DNA of 64,000 nt from Marinobacter sp. BGYM27 (GTDB lineage Bacteria; Pseudomonadota; Gammaproteobacteria; Pseudomonadales; Oleiphilaceae). Position 1 is the first letter of the stretch; each line of letters opens with the position of its first letter. Position numbers and translations under genes: made by a program. Below, piece by piece: positions 17,351 to 26,683 of the stretch. The stretch spans positions 434,001-498,000 of the forward strand of contig JANZNS010000001.1 in assembly GCA_025153445.1 (NCBI GenBank), in the 5' to 3' direction. The notes beneath the pieces were generated by a model. It saw only the letters and a program-made list of their open reading frames with translations, had not been told where the DNA came from and made no database searches.

Positions 17351-18403
17351 ATGGAAGACAACCGCAAAAAAGCGTTGGGCGCAGCACTGAGCCAGATCGA
17401 ACGCCAGTTTGGTAAAGGCGCCGTCATGAAAATGGGCGACCAGCCGCGGGAAGCCATGCCGGCTGTCTCCACCGGTTCACTCGGGCTGGATATTGCACTG
17501 GGTATTGGCGGCCTGCCTTACGGGCGGATCGTCGAAATCTACGGGCCAGAAAGCTCTGGTAAAACCACGCTCACGCTGCAGGTGATTGCCGAAGCCCAGA
17601 AAGCCGGTAAAACCTGTGCCTTCGTGGACGCCGAGCATGCGCTGGACCCGGTCTATGCTGAAAAGCTGGGTGTTGATGTTGACGAACTGCTGGTGTCTCA
17701 ACCGGATACCGGCGAGCAGGCGCTTGAGATTGCTGACATGCTGGTTCGCTCCAATGCGGTTGATGTCATCATCGTTGACTCGGTTGCAGCGTTGACGCCA
17801 AAGGCGGAAATTGAAGGCGAAATGGGCGACTCCCACGTTGGTCTGCAGGCGCGTCTGATGTCACAGGCACTGCGTAAGCTGACCGGTAACGTCAAGCATG
17901 CTAACTGTCTGATGGTCTTCATTAACCAGATCCGTATGAAAATCGGCGTTATGTTCGGTTCGCCGGAAACCACCACCGGTGGTAACGCGTTGAAGTTCTA
18001 CTCATCGGTGCGCCTTGATATTCGCCGCATCGGTGCAGTGAAAGAAGGCGACGAGGTCGTGGGCAATGAGACTCGCGTCAAAGTGGTTAAAAACAAGGTA
18101 TCGCCGCCGTTCCGCCAAGCGGAGTTCCAGATCATGTACGGCAAGGGTATTTATCACATGGCCGAAGTGGTCGACTTGGGCGTCAAGGAAGGCTTTGTCG
18201 ATAAGGCCGGCGCCTGGTACAGCTATAACGGCGACAAGATAGGGCAAGGTAAAGCCAATGCCTGCAAGTTCCTGGAAGAGCACATGGACATTGCCCAGGA
18301 AATCGAAACCAAGATTCGCGAAAAGGCAATGCCAAAGCCGGAAGCTAAAGATGCGAAGGAACCTGCAGCCGTTAGCGAAGAGGCGAATGGCGAGCTGATC
18401 TGA
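17351..18403 (+). CDS. recA: Recombinase RecA
   Basis: A 350-residue DNA-dependent ATPase for homologous recombination and the SOS co-protease. [20 protein letters not shown] is the standard N-terminus. The Walker A motif GPESSGKTT is at 65-73, [10 protein letters not shown] is the Walker B region, [20 protein letters not shown] holds the loop L2 region, and the acidic C-terminus ends EEANGELI. The start is the ATG at 17351; a TTG at 17342 in frame lies almost on top of the CGAGG ribosome site (17335-17339). The gene is under LexA control and ends with its own terminator at 18450-18481. No recX follows. Confidence 0.98.
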   Translation: MEDNRKKALGAALSQIERQFGKGAVMKMGDQPREAMPAVSTGSLGLDIALGIGGLPYGRIVEIYGPESSGKTTLTLQVIAEAQKAGKTCAFVDAEHALDPVYAEKLGVDVDELLVSQPDTGEQALEIADMLVRSNAVDVIIVDSVAALTPKAEIEGEMGDSHVGLQARLMSQALRKLTGNVKHANCLMVFINQIRMKIGVMFGSPETTTGGNALKFYSSVRLDIRRIGAVKEGDEVVGNETRVKVVKNKVSPPFRQAEFQIMYGKGIYHMAEVVDLGVKEGFVDKAGAWYSYNGDKIGQGKANACKFLEEHMDIAQEIETKIREKAMPKPEAKDAKEPAAVSEEANGELI

Positions 18404-18449
18404 CCGGTTACGGGTTCGGATTGAGATACCTAGCGTAATAGCAGTGTGT

Positions 18450-18481
18450 AAAGCCGACATCGTCATGGTGTCGGCTTTTTT
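18450..18481 (+). terminator. Rho-independent terminator of recA
   Basis: AAAGCCGACA (18450-18459) pairs with TGTCGGCTTT (18469-18478) around a 9-nt loop. The stem ends in a run of six T. Confidence 0.88.
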
Positions 18482-18634
18482 GTTTTGGCGCCGCCCGCGC
18501 TTTGAATGGCTGCCACAGGTACTAATTGCCAAAGTATTGGGTGGGCAGGCAATCCAGATCGCATCCGGCGAGTGGGTGGCGTTACACTGAGAGGGGCGGT
18601 AAACGAAAGTTGATGTCAGGCATGGAGGCAGCCA

Positions 18635-19108
18635 GTGGCTGAACAGCGAAAGAAATTACTGGTCGTGGCTCACGCGCCATCCCCCAATACGCGCACTCTC
18701 AGAGACGCCATTGCGCGTGGCGCGTCCAACAGCGAGATCGAAACTGTTGATGTCACTGTGCTCGCGCCGCTGGATGCAGGGCCGGACGATGTGCTTGCCT
18801 GCGATGCCATTATCCTGGGAACCACGGAAAATTTGGGCTACATGAGCGGGGCGCTGAAGGACTTTTTCGACCGCAGCTACTATCCGTGTCTCGAGAAAAC
18901 CCAGGGCCTGCCCTTTGCCTTTTATATCCGTGCCGGCCATGACGGTACTGGCACGCAGCGGGCTATCGAGTCCATTACCACCGGATTGCGCTGGCGCTTG
19001 ATGCACGAGCCCTTGCTCTGTCGTGGTGAATATCAGGAAAAATTCGAGACGCAGTGCGAGGAGTTGGGGCTATATCTGGCTGCCAGCCTCGATGCGGGCC
19101 TGATCTGA
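18635..19108 (+). CDS. Flavodoxin-like NAD(P)H-dependent oxidoreductase
   Basis: A 157-residue flavodoxin-fold protein. The first strand and phosphate loop read LLVVAHAPSPNTRTL. The flavin-contact loop ILGTTENLGYMSGALKDFFDR matches the family where a GTPxYxgxxsg...lKnflDR motif packs on FMN. It probably binds FMN and reduces a quinone or another small acceptor, but the substrate is unknown. It starts at GTG 18635 behind a GGAGG site (18624-18628). It is downstream of, and separated by a terminator from, recA, and convergent with the PilZ gene. Confidence 0.78.
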   Translation: MAEQRKKLLVVAHAPSPNTRTLRDAIARGASNSEIETVDVTVLAPLDAGPDDVLACDAIILGTTENLGYMSGALKDFFDRSYYPCLEKTQGLPFAFYIRAGHDGTGTQRAIESITTGLRWRLMHEPLLCRGEYQEKFETQCEELGLYLAASLDAGLI

Positions 19109-19151
19109 CGAGAGGTGGGGTTTGCGGGCTTTTTCCTGATACGGGAAATTG

Positions 19152-19529
19152 TTATCCCGCCAGGCGGTTATAAAATCCCTCGATTCTGGAAAGCGCGTTG
19201 TCCACCGCACGCGAGTAACTGCTTCGGCTTTCGCAATAGCTGAACTGGATGCCTACCCGATAACCTGTTTGATACGGATAACTGCTGACCACGCGAGCCG
19301 AAACCCGGGATTCGGAGATATATTTGCCGGCGAAGTCGAGCAGCAACCGACACCCGTTTTCGAGTGGGCGAGGGGACAGAACGGCGACGCCATAGCGATT
19401 GATGTCCAGGCACAAGACGTCAGCTTGCGATTTCTCTCGCCCGAGAAATCCTTTTTCTCTCAGCTGAACCTGCAAACACTGGGCTTCGTAACGCGTCTTT
19501 ATTCTGCGGTCTCCAGAGCTTATTCCCAT
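19152..19529 (-). CDS. PilZ domain protein (c-di-GMP effector candidate)
   Basis: 125 residues forming a single PilZ domain. The first c-di-GMP motif RxxxR appears as RRIKTR near residues 8-13. The second motif (D/N)xSxxG appears as DINRYG near residue 42, with Asn in the usual Ser position. GYRVGIQF closes the barrel. The C-terminal helix carries several Ser and Arg. Such proteins report c-di-GMP levels to motility, polysaccharide or pilus machinery; no target is encoded nearby. Another minus-strand gene for an Arg-rich protein lies 158 bp upstream. Confidence 0.8.
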   Translation of the reverse strand: MGISSGDRRIKTRYEAQCLQVQLREKGFLGREKSQADVLCLDINRYGVAVLSPRPLENGCRLLLDFAGKYISESRVSARVVSSYPYQTGYRVGIQFSYCESRSSYSRAVDNALSRIEGFYNRLAG

Positions 19530-19687
19530 ACACCGGTTTCCACTTCATTGTCATTGTTGTTGTCGAGCTGCCCGGAACACATTTGCGTGGCCCGGGTCTT
19601 CATTTTAGATGACCCGGGCTGGATAAAAAACGTTCAAGTCTGTGACTGTGACCCCGGTCTCAAATGGGGTGCAAGCATCGTTCGGGT

Positions 19688-19972
19688 TCAGGCTGACGTG
19701 TCCAGCAGCTTGCCACGCCTGTCTTCTGCTGCAACTGGCGTCGCACTGCGGTGGTGAAGCAGAGAGGGGCTGCGTCGGGAAGAACGCTTGCGGCGGTCTT
19801 CTCCCTTGAACTCGGCCTGCCGTTTTCGGCGATCAGGACGGAGTCTTCGGTCTGAGGACTGGCGTCTTGGCACTGGTGGTGCTTCCGGTGCCACCGGAAT
19901 GCGTGGTCCGCCACTGGTTTTTTTCTGATCCAGCGTACTGAGGCTGTAAGGCGACGAGCGTGGAATATCCAT
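19688..19972 (-). CDS. Small basic, Arg-rich, probably disordered protein
   Basis: 94 residues from MDIPRSSPYSLSTLDQ. The N-terminal third is Ser/Pro-rich (GGPRIPVAPEAPPVPRR). The middle holds repeated Arg-Arg clusters (SDRRLRP, DRRKRQ, EDRRKRSSRR). No family is recognised. I favour it as a real gene because the frame starts with a GAGGG site upstream of the ATG at 19972 and lies just before the PilZ gene in the same direction. RR-rich tails can bind nucleic acid or membranes, but this is only a guess. Confidence 0.5.
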   Translation of the reverse strand: MDIPRSSPYSLSTLDQKKTSGGPRIPVAPEAPPVPRRQSSDRRLRPDRRKRQAEFKGEDRRKRSSRRSPSLLHHRSATPVAAEDRRGKLLDTSA

Positions 19973-20345
19973 GGTAATAAAACCCTCACGAATGATGGCC
20001 GGCCGCCGCCGGTTCATCATCAATTCACAAGTTATCGTTGCTGGGCTGCGTTCTTTTTATAGAGCTGATATTAACCAATAACGGCAGGATTGAGCAAAAC
20101 TTGAACACCGTTGCATTCTCGTGATCCATATCGGTATGGATTTGGGGGTGTGTCTAAACGACTGCGGGTGGACGAGCAGGGTTTCACAACGCTCATTACA
20201 GGTCTGACTTCAATGGATGCCGCCGCCAATTGCAGAATAGAGAAGCCTTGGATGGCGACAGAGCAGCACACACCTTCTACAATGGCCCCTTATATTTTCT
20301 ATGCTTTGTTATTCACTCTGAATTTTCCGATAACAGGACGGCGCC
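19973..20345. other. Divergent intergenic region before the Lon-like protease gene
   Basis: About 370 bases between the small basic gene (minus) and the Lon-like gene (plus). A 7-bp perfect inverted repeat (ATCCATA/TATGGAT, 20124-20141, 4-nt loop) is the only structured element I see. The short plus-strand frame at 20111 has no ribosome site and is not called. Confidence 0.4.
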
Positions 20346-22757
20346 TTGAAGTCATTGCCACTGAATCAGCTTTACAAGAACTGCGTCATCAAGGATTTTC
20401 CTTTTAAATCGACTCGTCAGCTGGAGCCATTGGAAGAAATCGTCGGCCAGAACCGGGCCCAGGAAGCGGTCAGGTTCGCGCTTGCGATGCCTCATGGCGG
20501 TTACAACGTGTATGCAGTTGGTCGTGACGGGCTGGGTAAGCGCACCATGATGCTGCGTTATCTTGAACACCATGCCGACAGGGATACCGAAAGCTTTGAC
20601 TGGTGCTACGTTGCAAATTTCGAAGATCCGCGCGTGCCCAGAGTGTTGCGTTTGCCGGCGGGTGAGGGGCAGACGTTAAAGCAGGACATGGAAAAGCTGA
20701 TGACGCGCCTCACCAAGGTGATTCCGCAGACTTTCGAAGGCGACAATTTTTTGGAGCGCGCAGAGCAGCTCAAAACCGACTTCAGTAAAAAGCAGGATGA
20801 CCAGCTAGAAAAGGTAGCGCTGCAGGCGAAGCGCAAAAAAGTCAGTTTGTCGGTGACCACTCCCGGCGGTTACCGGCTAGTGGCGATGAATGGAACTGAG
20901 CCGCATACCCAGGAAACCTTTGCCGAACTTACCGAAGCCCAGCGCGATAAGTTCGAAGATACGATCAACAAGCTCGAGAAAAAACTGCGGGCAGCCTTGC
21001 GTGCTATCGCGGAGCTGGAACAGGAATATACCGACAGTCAGCAGGCACTGAACGAGGAAACGCTTGAAGGCATTGCCGGTCATCAGTTGGAAGCCCTGAT
21101 CGCTCGCTACAAAGGGTATGATGAGGTCGTGAGTTATCTGCAGGACGTGCGCAAGGATCTGTCCGATAATCTCGAAATTTTCCTCGAAGAGAGCGAAGAG
21201 CAGACAGCGATTGCCTATGCCTCGCTCGATCGTAAAATGCCGCGTCGCTACCAGATCAACTTGCTGGTCCATCACAAGGATCAGAGTGTTCCGGTCATCG
21301 TTGAGGATAATCCGACTTACCACAACATGTTCGGTTACGTTGAAAATGTCACCTTCAAAGGCACGGTGTTCACTGATTTCTCACTGATTCGCCCCGGTAG
21401 TCTGCACAAGGCCAATGGTGGTTATCTGCTGATGGATGCGAACAAGGTGCTGGAGCAGCCGTTCGTCTGGGATGGCCTGAAACGCGCGCTTCGGGCCCGC
21501 AGCCTGCACATCAATTCGCTCGAAAGAGAACTGACCCTGTCCGGCACAATATCGCTTGAGCCTCAGGAAATTCCGCTGAACGTCAAGATCGTGCTGTTCG
21601 GTGACCGTGAAACCTGGATGCTGCTGCAGGAATACGATCCTGAGTTCTCGGAACTGTTCCGGATTACGGCGGATTTCGAGAACGAAATGCACCGCACGTC
21701 GGAAACCCAGCTTCAGTACGCGAAATTTATCGCCAGTGTGGTAGTGGACAAGAAGTTGTTGCATTGCGAGCGCAAAGCGGTGGCGCGGGTCATTGAGTAC
21801 AGTTCGCGGATTGCGGAGCATCAGGATCGCCTGTCTCTGCATGCGGCTGATATAGCCAACCTGCTGCGCGAGTCTGATTACTGGGCGCGGCAGGCCGGCG
21901 CGCGGATGATTCAGGCCACGCACGTCGAGCAGGCGCTGGCCAGCGCCCGATATCGCAGTAGCCGTATCCGCGACCAGTACTTTGATTCGATTATCGACGG
22001 CTCCACGCTGGTGACGACCGAAGGCACCCGGGTAGGGCAGGTTAATGCGCTATCCGTTCTGTCTGCCGGTGGATATGAGTTCGGGATGCCCAACCGGATT
22101 ACAGCGACTTCCTATTACGGCGATGGCGATGTGATGGATATTGAACGCGACGTCAAACTCGGCGGCAATATTCACTCCAAGGGCGTCATGATTCTGACGT
22201 CCTGGCTGTCATCCCGCTTTGCCACCACCGAGCCCATGCATTTGTCGGCCAGCCTGACGTTCGAACAGAACTACGGAGAGGTTGATGGTGACAGTGCATC
22301 ACTTGCAGAGTTGTGCGCGCTAGTGTCGTCGTTGTCCGGTATTCCGGTAAGACAGGATCTGGCGATTACCGGCTCGGTAAACCAGTTTGGTGAAGTGCAG
22401 CCTGTTGGCGGGGTGAATGAGAAAATTGAAGGCTTTTTTGAAACCTGCAGAATAAAAGGTTTCACGGGTACGCAAGGCGTGATTCTGCCTGCGACTAACG
22501 TGCAGAACCTGATGCTGGACAGCGCAATTGTTGAAGCTGTGCGGGAGGGCAATTTTGCAGTCTACCCGGCCACAACCGCTGAAGAGGCGATCGCTCTGCT
22601 TCTGGATTATCCCGCTGGCAAAGCCAACGCGAAGGGACGGTATACGGTTCGAAGTGTATTCGGCGCGATCCAGAAGCGGCTTGATACCATCCGTGATAGT
22701 GATCGTCATGAAGGTGAAGCCGAAAAGCGTACACCTGCGGAAGAAACCAAGCATTAA
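20346..22757 (+). CDS. Lon-like (LonB/YcbZ type) ATP-dependent serine protease
   Basis: An 803-residue cytosolic protease of the Lon family variant with an AAA region interrupted by a long helical insertion (about 130-270, rich in Glu, Lys and Gln). The nucleotide loop is VGRDGLGKRT, where Arg follows the lysine. The Lon peptidase domain is at about 560-760 with the catalytic dyad S650 (GDSAS) and K693 (VNEKIEGFF). The C-terminus is charged and variable. The only plausible start is TTG at 20346 with an AGGA site, because the next in-frame Met is at residue 49, inside the conserved region. The stop overlaps the stop of the convergent AlkB-like gene. Confidence 0.9.
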   Translation: MKSLPLNQLYKNCVIKDFPFKSTRQLEPLEEIVGQNRAQEAVRFALAMPHGGYNVYAVGRDGLGKRTMMLRYLEHHADRDTESFDWCYVANFEDPRVPRVLRLPAGEGQTLKQDMEKLMTRLTKVIPQTFEGDNFLERAEQLKTDFSKKQDDQLEKVALQAKRKKVSLSVTTPGGYRLVAMNGTEPHTQETFAELTEAQRDKFEDTINKLEKKLRAALRAIAELEQEYTDSQQALNEETLEGIAGHQLEALIARYKGYDEVVSYLQDVRKDLSDNLEIFLEESEEQTAIAYASLDRKMPRRYQINLLVHHKDQSVPVIVEDNPTYHNMFGYVENVTFKGTVFTDFSLIRPGSLHKANGGYLLMDANKVLEQPFVWDGLKRALRARSLHINSLERELTLSGTISLEPQEIPLNVKIVLFGDRETWMLLQEYDPEFSELFRITADFENEMHRTSETQLQYAKFIASVVVDKKLLHCERKAVARVIEYSSRIAEHQDRLSLHAADIANLLRESDYWARQAGARMIQATHVEQALASARYRSSRIRDQYFDSIIDGSTLVTTEGTRVGQVNALSVLSAGGYEFGMPNRITATSYYGDGDVMDIERDVKLGGNIHSKGVMILTSWLSSRFATTEPMHLSASLTFEQNYGEVDGDSASLAELCALVSSLSGIPVRQDLAITGSVNQFGEVQPVGGVNEKIEGFFETCRIKGFTGTQGVILPATNVQNLMLDSAIVEAVREGNFAVYPATTAEEAIALLLDYPAGKANAKGRYTVRSVFGAIQKRLDTIRDSDRHEGEAEKRTPAEETKH

Positions 22758-23362
22758 GCTTTGTGGGGCGATGGTGTCGGGATTGAACGGAATGTCAGGT
22801 TGAACCGGTCGCCGATGACCTTACGGGTTTTCGGCAACTGGTGTTGATAGTGTGTTTGCAAGCCTGGAGGCATGATCAGCAGGCTATTGTGAGGCAGAGT
22901 GAACGAGGCGAATGTCCGCGTTTTACCGACCGGCCGGAAATGAAAGGTGCGGGGTTGGCCCAGCGAAAGCGAGGCGATCAGTGGCGCCGGCCCGAGCTCC
23001 GGTTCGTTGTCGCTGTGCCAGCCCATGCTGTCACTGCCGTTGCGATACCAGTTGCACAGAACAGAGTTAAAGTGAGTACTGCTGGCGGACTCGACCATGC
23101 GCTTGACGTCTGCCAGCCACTGGGGCCAAGGCTCCGGTTCAAGGTCAAGGCCTGAGTACCGATATCGCGCCGATGTATCGCCTATCCAGCACTGCAGGCG
23201 AGGCGACCAGACCCAGCGCCCATAAAGGTGCAGGCGCGCCTGATACCAGGGGAGTAGCGACAACTGTTGCGACGCCAGCCGGTCAGCCTGTGTCGCTGGC
23301 AGCAGGTCGTGTATGAGCTGGGCCTTGAAGGGCGGCAGATCGATTAGCGATGCGTTGGACAT
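22754..23362 (-). CDS. AlkB-like 2-oxoglutarate/Fe(II) dioxygenase
   Basis: A 202-residue dioxygenase of the ALKBH2/3-like branch. The iron ligands are H116 and D118 in GWHSDNE and H174 in HQLPK; the 2-oxoglutarate-binding arginines are in DRFNLTFR (R186, R192). Family members oxidatively demethylate alkylated bases in DNA or RNA (1-methyladenine, 3-methylcytosine). The NWYRNGSDSMGWHSDNE block is highly typical of the DNA-repair type. It is divergent from the M23 peptidase gene and convergent with the Lon-like protease. No Ada-type regulatory site was identified. Confidence 0.9.
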   Translation of the reverse strand: MSNASLIDLPPFKAQLIHDLLPATQADRLASQQLSLLPWYQARLHLYGRWVWSPRLQCWIGDTSARYRYSGLDLEPEPWPQWLADVKRMVESASSTHFNSVLCNWYRNGSDSMGWHSDNEPELGPAPLIASLSLGQPRTFHFRPVGKTRTFASFTLPHNSLLIMPPGLQTHYQHQLPKTRKVIGDRFNLTFRSIPTPSPHKA

Positions 23363-23442
23363 GGCGGCTGGCCTCCGAGTTGGCTCAATACGTTCAGTCT
23401 TCAGAGGTTTGTGTTATCAGGACAATCGCAGCAGGACAGGCT

Positions 23443-24303
23443 ATGGTTATACGATACAGCATCAAAATGCATCTGATAGCGCTACTGGCCGCTTTCGCTG
23501 CACTGGTTTCGGTGGCGGTCAGTGCCGAGACGACGCCGACGCTAACATTGAGCACCGGGCTTCAGCCCGGCACTTTGGCTTATGGCACCACAGAGCCCGG
23601 CGCAAAGGTGTGGTTGAATGATGCGCCAGTGCGGGTGACGCCGGAGGGGCGGTTCGTGCTCGGGTTTGAGCGGGATGCAGAGCTGCATCAACAGATCCGG
23701 GTAAGGTTGCCCGGCGGCGAGGAGCTTGATCGAACAGTCGAACTGGCGCCCCGCGATTATGATATCCAGCGGGTGGAAGGCGTGCCTTCGCGCACAGTAA
23801 CGCCGTCACAGAGAAGTCTGGACCGGATTCGCGCTGAAGCGGCCAGAGTGAAAGAGGCCCGTACAGCTGATACCGATGAAATGGCTTTTCTCGGACCGTT
23901 CATCTGGCCGGCAAAAGGCAGGATTTCGGGCGTGTATGGCAGTCAGCGTGTTTATAACGGCGAGCCGCGTAGCCCCCATTATGGTGTTGATGTGGCCGCG
24001 CCTGAAGGGGCTCCAGTGTTGGCGCCTGCTGAGGGCAAGGTGACGCTGGCAGAGCCGGATCTGTTTTATTCCGGCGGCACCCTGATTATTGACCATGGTT
24101 ATGGTGTCAGCTCTACCTTTTTGCATATGAGCAAGGTGGAGGTGAGTGTGGGCCAGCAGGTTCGCCAGGGAGAGTTAATAGGCAAGGTCGGCAGTACCGG
24201 TCGTGCTACCGGGCCGCACCTTGACTGGCGGATGAACTGGTATGATGTGCGGGTTGACCCTGTGTCTGTCGCGCCGCCGCTGAAGGACGGGCATACTCCC
24301 TGA
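23443..24303 (+). CDS. M23 family (LytM-type) metallopeptidase, exported
   Basis: 286 residues. A signal peptide (ALLAAFAALVSVAVSA) is followed by a small beta domain and the LytM domain. The zinc site has H179 and D183 in HYGVD, H228 in TFLHMS and H259 in GPHLD. The usual HxH second motif reads H-L-D here, a variant I recall from a recognisable gammaproteobacterial subgroup (GPHLDWRMNW). It is likely a periplasmic peptidoglycan endopeptidase or an activator of an amidase. The start at 23443 has an AGGACAGG site; a second Met eight codons in is an alternative. Confidence 0.9.
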   Translation: MVIRYSIKMHLIALLAAFAALVSVAVSAETTPTLTLSTGLQPGTLAYGTTEPGAKVWLNDAPVRVTPEGRFVLGFERDAELHQQIRVRLPGGEELDRTVELAPRDYDIQRVEGVPSRTVTPSQRSLDRIRAEAARVKEARTADTDEMAFLGPFIWPAKGRISGVYGSQRVYNGEPRSPHYGVDVAAPEGAPVLAPAEGKVTLAEPDLFYSGGTLIIDHGYGVSSTFLHMSKVEVSVGQQVRQGELIGKVGSTGRATGPHLDWRMNWYDVRVDPVSVAPPLKDGHTP

Positions 24304-24387
24304 GCAGGCCTGCATGCTGCTTAATGGGATACAGAACTGAATAATCTCGAGCGAACGAACAAAGAAGCCAACGGAAAGGGACAGTAC

Positions 24388-25014
24388 ATGACTGAAAATA
24401 ACGAAACAGTGTACGTAGTTGAAGATGATGAAGCTGTGCGCGATTCTCTCGAGCTGCTTCTGAAGTCGGCTGACCACGACGTCAGCACCTATCCCACGGC
24501 GAATGCATTCCTCGAGAAATACAGTGAAGAGATGGCCGGCTGTATTGTGCTGGATATTCGCATGCCGGGTATGGACGGGATGGAGCTTCAGCGTCGGCTG
24601 AATCAGAAGAACTCGATATTGCCGATCATCTTTGTGACGGGGCACGGTGATGTGCCAATGGCGGTTGATGCCATGAAACAGGGCGCGGTGGACTTCATCC
24701 AGAAGCCTTATCGCGAAGAAGATCTGCTGAAAAAAATTGAACAGGCGCTCGAGCAGGATCGCGACCAGCGCAAAACCCTGGGTCAGAAACAGGAAATTCA
24801 GCGTCGTATTGATATGCTCACGCCCCGCGAGAGCGAAATCATGGATCGCATGATTGCCGGTCAGGCAAACAAGGTGATCGCGATTGAGCTGGAGATCAGC
24901 CAACGCACAGTCGAGATCCACCGTTCGCGGGTCATGCACAAAATGGGTACGCACTCACTGGCACATCTGGTCCGCATGGTGATGTCCGTAAAGGACCGTA
25001 TCGACGCGTCGTGA
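24388..25014 (+). CDS. FixJ/NarL-type response regulator
   Basis: A 208-residue two-domain regulator. The N-terminal receiver has acidic residues D13-D14, the phosphorylation site D56 (VLDIRMPGMDG), T/S switch VTGHGD and K in FIQKPY. The C-terminal LuxR-type helix-turn-helix reads LTPRESEIMDRM to SQRTVEIHRSRVMHKM. The longer alpha5-linker arrangement and the VTGHGDVPMAV sequence place it with FixJ, TtrR and NodW. The partner kinase gene begins 45 bp downstream. The signal and targets are unknown; the neighbours (M23 peptidase, MaoC-like hydratase) give no clear lead. Confidence 0.92.
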   Translation: MTENNETVYVVEDDEAVRDSLELLLKSADHDVSTYPTANAFLEKYSEEMAGCIVLDIRMPGMDGMELQRRLNQKNSILPIIFVTGHGDVPMAVDAMKQGAVDFIQKPYREEDLLKKIEQALEQDRDQRKTLGQKQEIQRRIDMLTPRESEIMDRMIAGQANKVIAIELEISQRTVEIHRSRVMHKMGTHSLAHLVRMVMSVKDRIDAS

Positions 25015-25059
25015 AGTGCGAGCCATTATGGTCCTCCATTCTGAGTCGGCACGGACTAT

Positions 25060-26658
25060 ATGACTGAACACGCCAGTGAACACGACGAAGCTACCATTCT
25101 GCTGGTCGACGATAACCCCCAGAACCTCAAAGTGCTCTACGAGACGCTGAAGGACCGGGGTTATCGTCTGTTGATCGCGAATGAAGGCGATAAGGCGCTG
25201 ACACTGGCTGAGCGCCACCATCCGGAAGTTATCCTCCTCGATATCATGATGCCCGGCATGGATGGTTACGAAGTCTGTGAGCGGCTCAAGCATAATCCCG
25301 CCACTGCCGATGGTGCCGTTGTCTTTCTCTCCGCCCTTGATGATGTGGATGCCAAAGTAAAAGGCTTCTCCCTCGGGGGCGTCGACTTTATCTCCAAGCC
25401 ATTCCAGGCTCAGGAAGTCATTGCCCGGGTTGCCACTCATGCGCGCGTTATCCAGCTTGAGCGTGCCCTGCAAGAACGTAATCGGCAACTCAAGGGCGAC
25501 CAGACCCGCATTCTGAATGCAATCAGCGAAGGCATATATGGCCTCAAGCCTGACGGCAACATCATCTTCGCCAATCCTGCTGCAGCCACGATGATTGGTG
25601 CACCGGTGGGTGAGCTGGTGGGTAAAAACTTTTTTACCCTTCATTTCGGATCTGATGTGGCTGGTCAGGAAATTGTTCCGGCGATGCCTACCTGCCTCCG
25701 GGGGGTATCGGAGCATCGGCGCGATGTGATGCTCCGGCGTCCGGATGGCACACGTTTTCCGGTTGAATACCGTGCAACGCCCAAATTGGCTGGTGCCCCC
25801 GAAGACCCGGACGATGAGCGCGAAGTGCTGGGCGCGGTTGTTGTGTTTCGTGATATTTCGACTGAACTGGAGCAGGAAGTCGCGTTGGCCGAGGCGCACC
25901 AGTTGGTGCAGGAGCAGCGTGACCAGCTGGCGCATGCGTCCCGGCTTTCCACGATGGGTGAGATGGCTGCCGGCTTTGCCCACGAGGTGAATCAGCCGCT
26001 AACCGCCATCTCAAACTATGTGCGGGTGGCGTTGCGCATGCTGGCGGCAGAGTCGTTTGACCGCAGTGCCGTAGAGCAGACGCTACAGAAAATTGAAGCC
26101 CAGTCCCATCGCGCCAGCGAGGTTATCCGTCGTATCCGCAGTTTCGTCAAGAAGCCCGCTTCAGGCAAAGAGGCGATATCGATATACGACCTGCTCGAGG
26201 AGGCCCGGCAATTCGCTGAAGTCGATGCCAGAAACAATCAGGGCGGTATTGAATTGATTGTCGGTGACGCCATCCCCGATGTTGTAGCCGATCCAATCCA
26301 GGTACAGCAGGTTGCACTTAACCTGATCCGCAATGCTCTGGAATCCACTCACGCGGCCGGCAGTGCGGCACCGGTTCGGGTCCGCGCGGTGCGGGATGGA
26401 GCGCAAGGCGTGCGTGTTGAAGTGTCCGATCAGGGTGAAGGGCTACCCGACGATGCGGAAGAAAAGCTGTTTCACCCCTTTTTTACCACCAAAAGTGATG
26501 GAATGGGTATCGGCCTCGCCCTGTGCCGTAGCCTGATGCAGGCACAGGGCGGTGAGATCGGCTTTGAGCGTCCGGAGTCGGGCGGTGCCCGGTTCTACTT
26601 TACGTTGCCGCTGGCGCCATCTGAGGCGCGATCTGCTGAAGATGTGCCAGTAGCCTGA
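25060..26658 (+). CDS. Hybrid sensor histidine kinase: N-terminal receiver, PAS, HisKA, HATPase
   Basis: A 532-residue soluble kinase with no membrane segment. The receiver domain (1-125) has its phosphorylation Asp at D61. A short coiled stretch leads to a PAS domain at about 150-270 (ILNAISEGIYGLKPDGNIIF). The dimerisation domain carries H308 in FAHEVNQPL, as in FixL-type kinases. The catalytic domain has N in LNLIRNALES, DQGEGLP and a G-rich GMGIGLAL. A receiver in front of the sensor is unusual and would let another kinase tune this one. It is probably the partner of the FixJ-like regulator directly upstream. Confidence 0.92.
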   Translation: MTEHASEHDEATILLVDDNPQNLKVLYETLKDRGYRLLIANEGDKALTLAERHHPEVILLDIMMPGMDGYEVCERLKHNPATADGAVVFLSALDDVDAKVKGFSLGGVDFISKPFQAQEVIARVATHARVIQLERALQERNRQLKGDQTRILNAISEGIYGLKPDGNIIFANPAAATMIGAPVGELVGKNFFTLHFGSDVAGQEIVPAMPTCLRGVSEHRRDVMLRRPDGTRFPVEYRATPKLAGAPEDPDDEREVLGAVVVFRDISTELEQEVALAEAHQLVQEQRDQLAHASRLSTMGEMAAGFAHEVNQPLTAISNYVRVALRMLAAESFDRSAVEQTLQKIEAQSHRASEVIRRIRSFVKKPASGKEAISIYDLLEEARQFAEVDARNNQGGIELIVGDAIPDVVADPIQVQQVALNLIRNALESTHAAGSAAPVRVRAVRDGAQGVRVEVSDQGEGLPDDAEEKLFHPFFTTKSDGMGIGLALCRSLMQAQGGEIGFERPESGGARFYFTLPLAPSEARSAEDVPVA

Positions 26659-26683
26659 GCAGCCGATACACGGTGAGGGCCGG

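Noticed and set aside
19590-19619. GCCCGGGTC/GACCCGGGC inverted repeat as a terminator
   Set aside because: No T run follows the stem in either direction, so it is not a convincing Rho-independent terminator.
24955-25983. Minus-strand frame of 342 codons over the response regulator and kinase genes
   Set aside because: It overlaps clear FixJ/FixL-type coding sequence on the other strand and shows no family motif.
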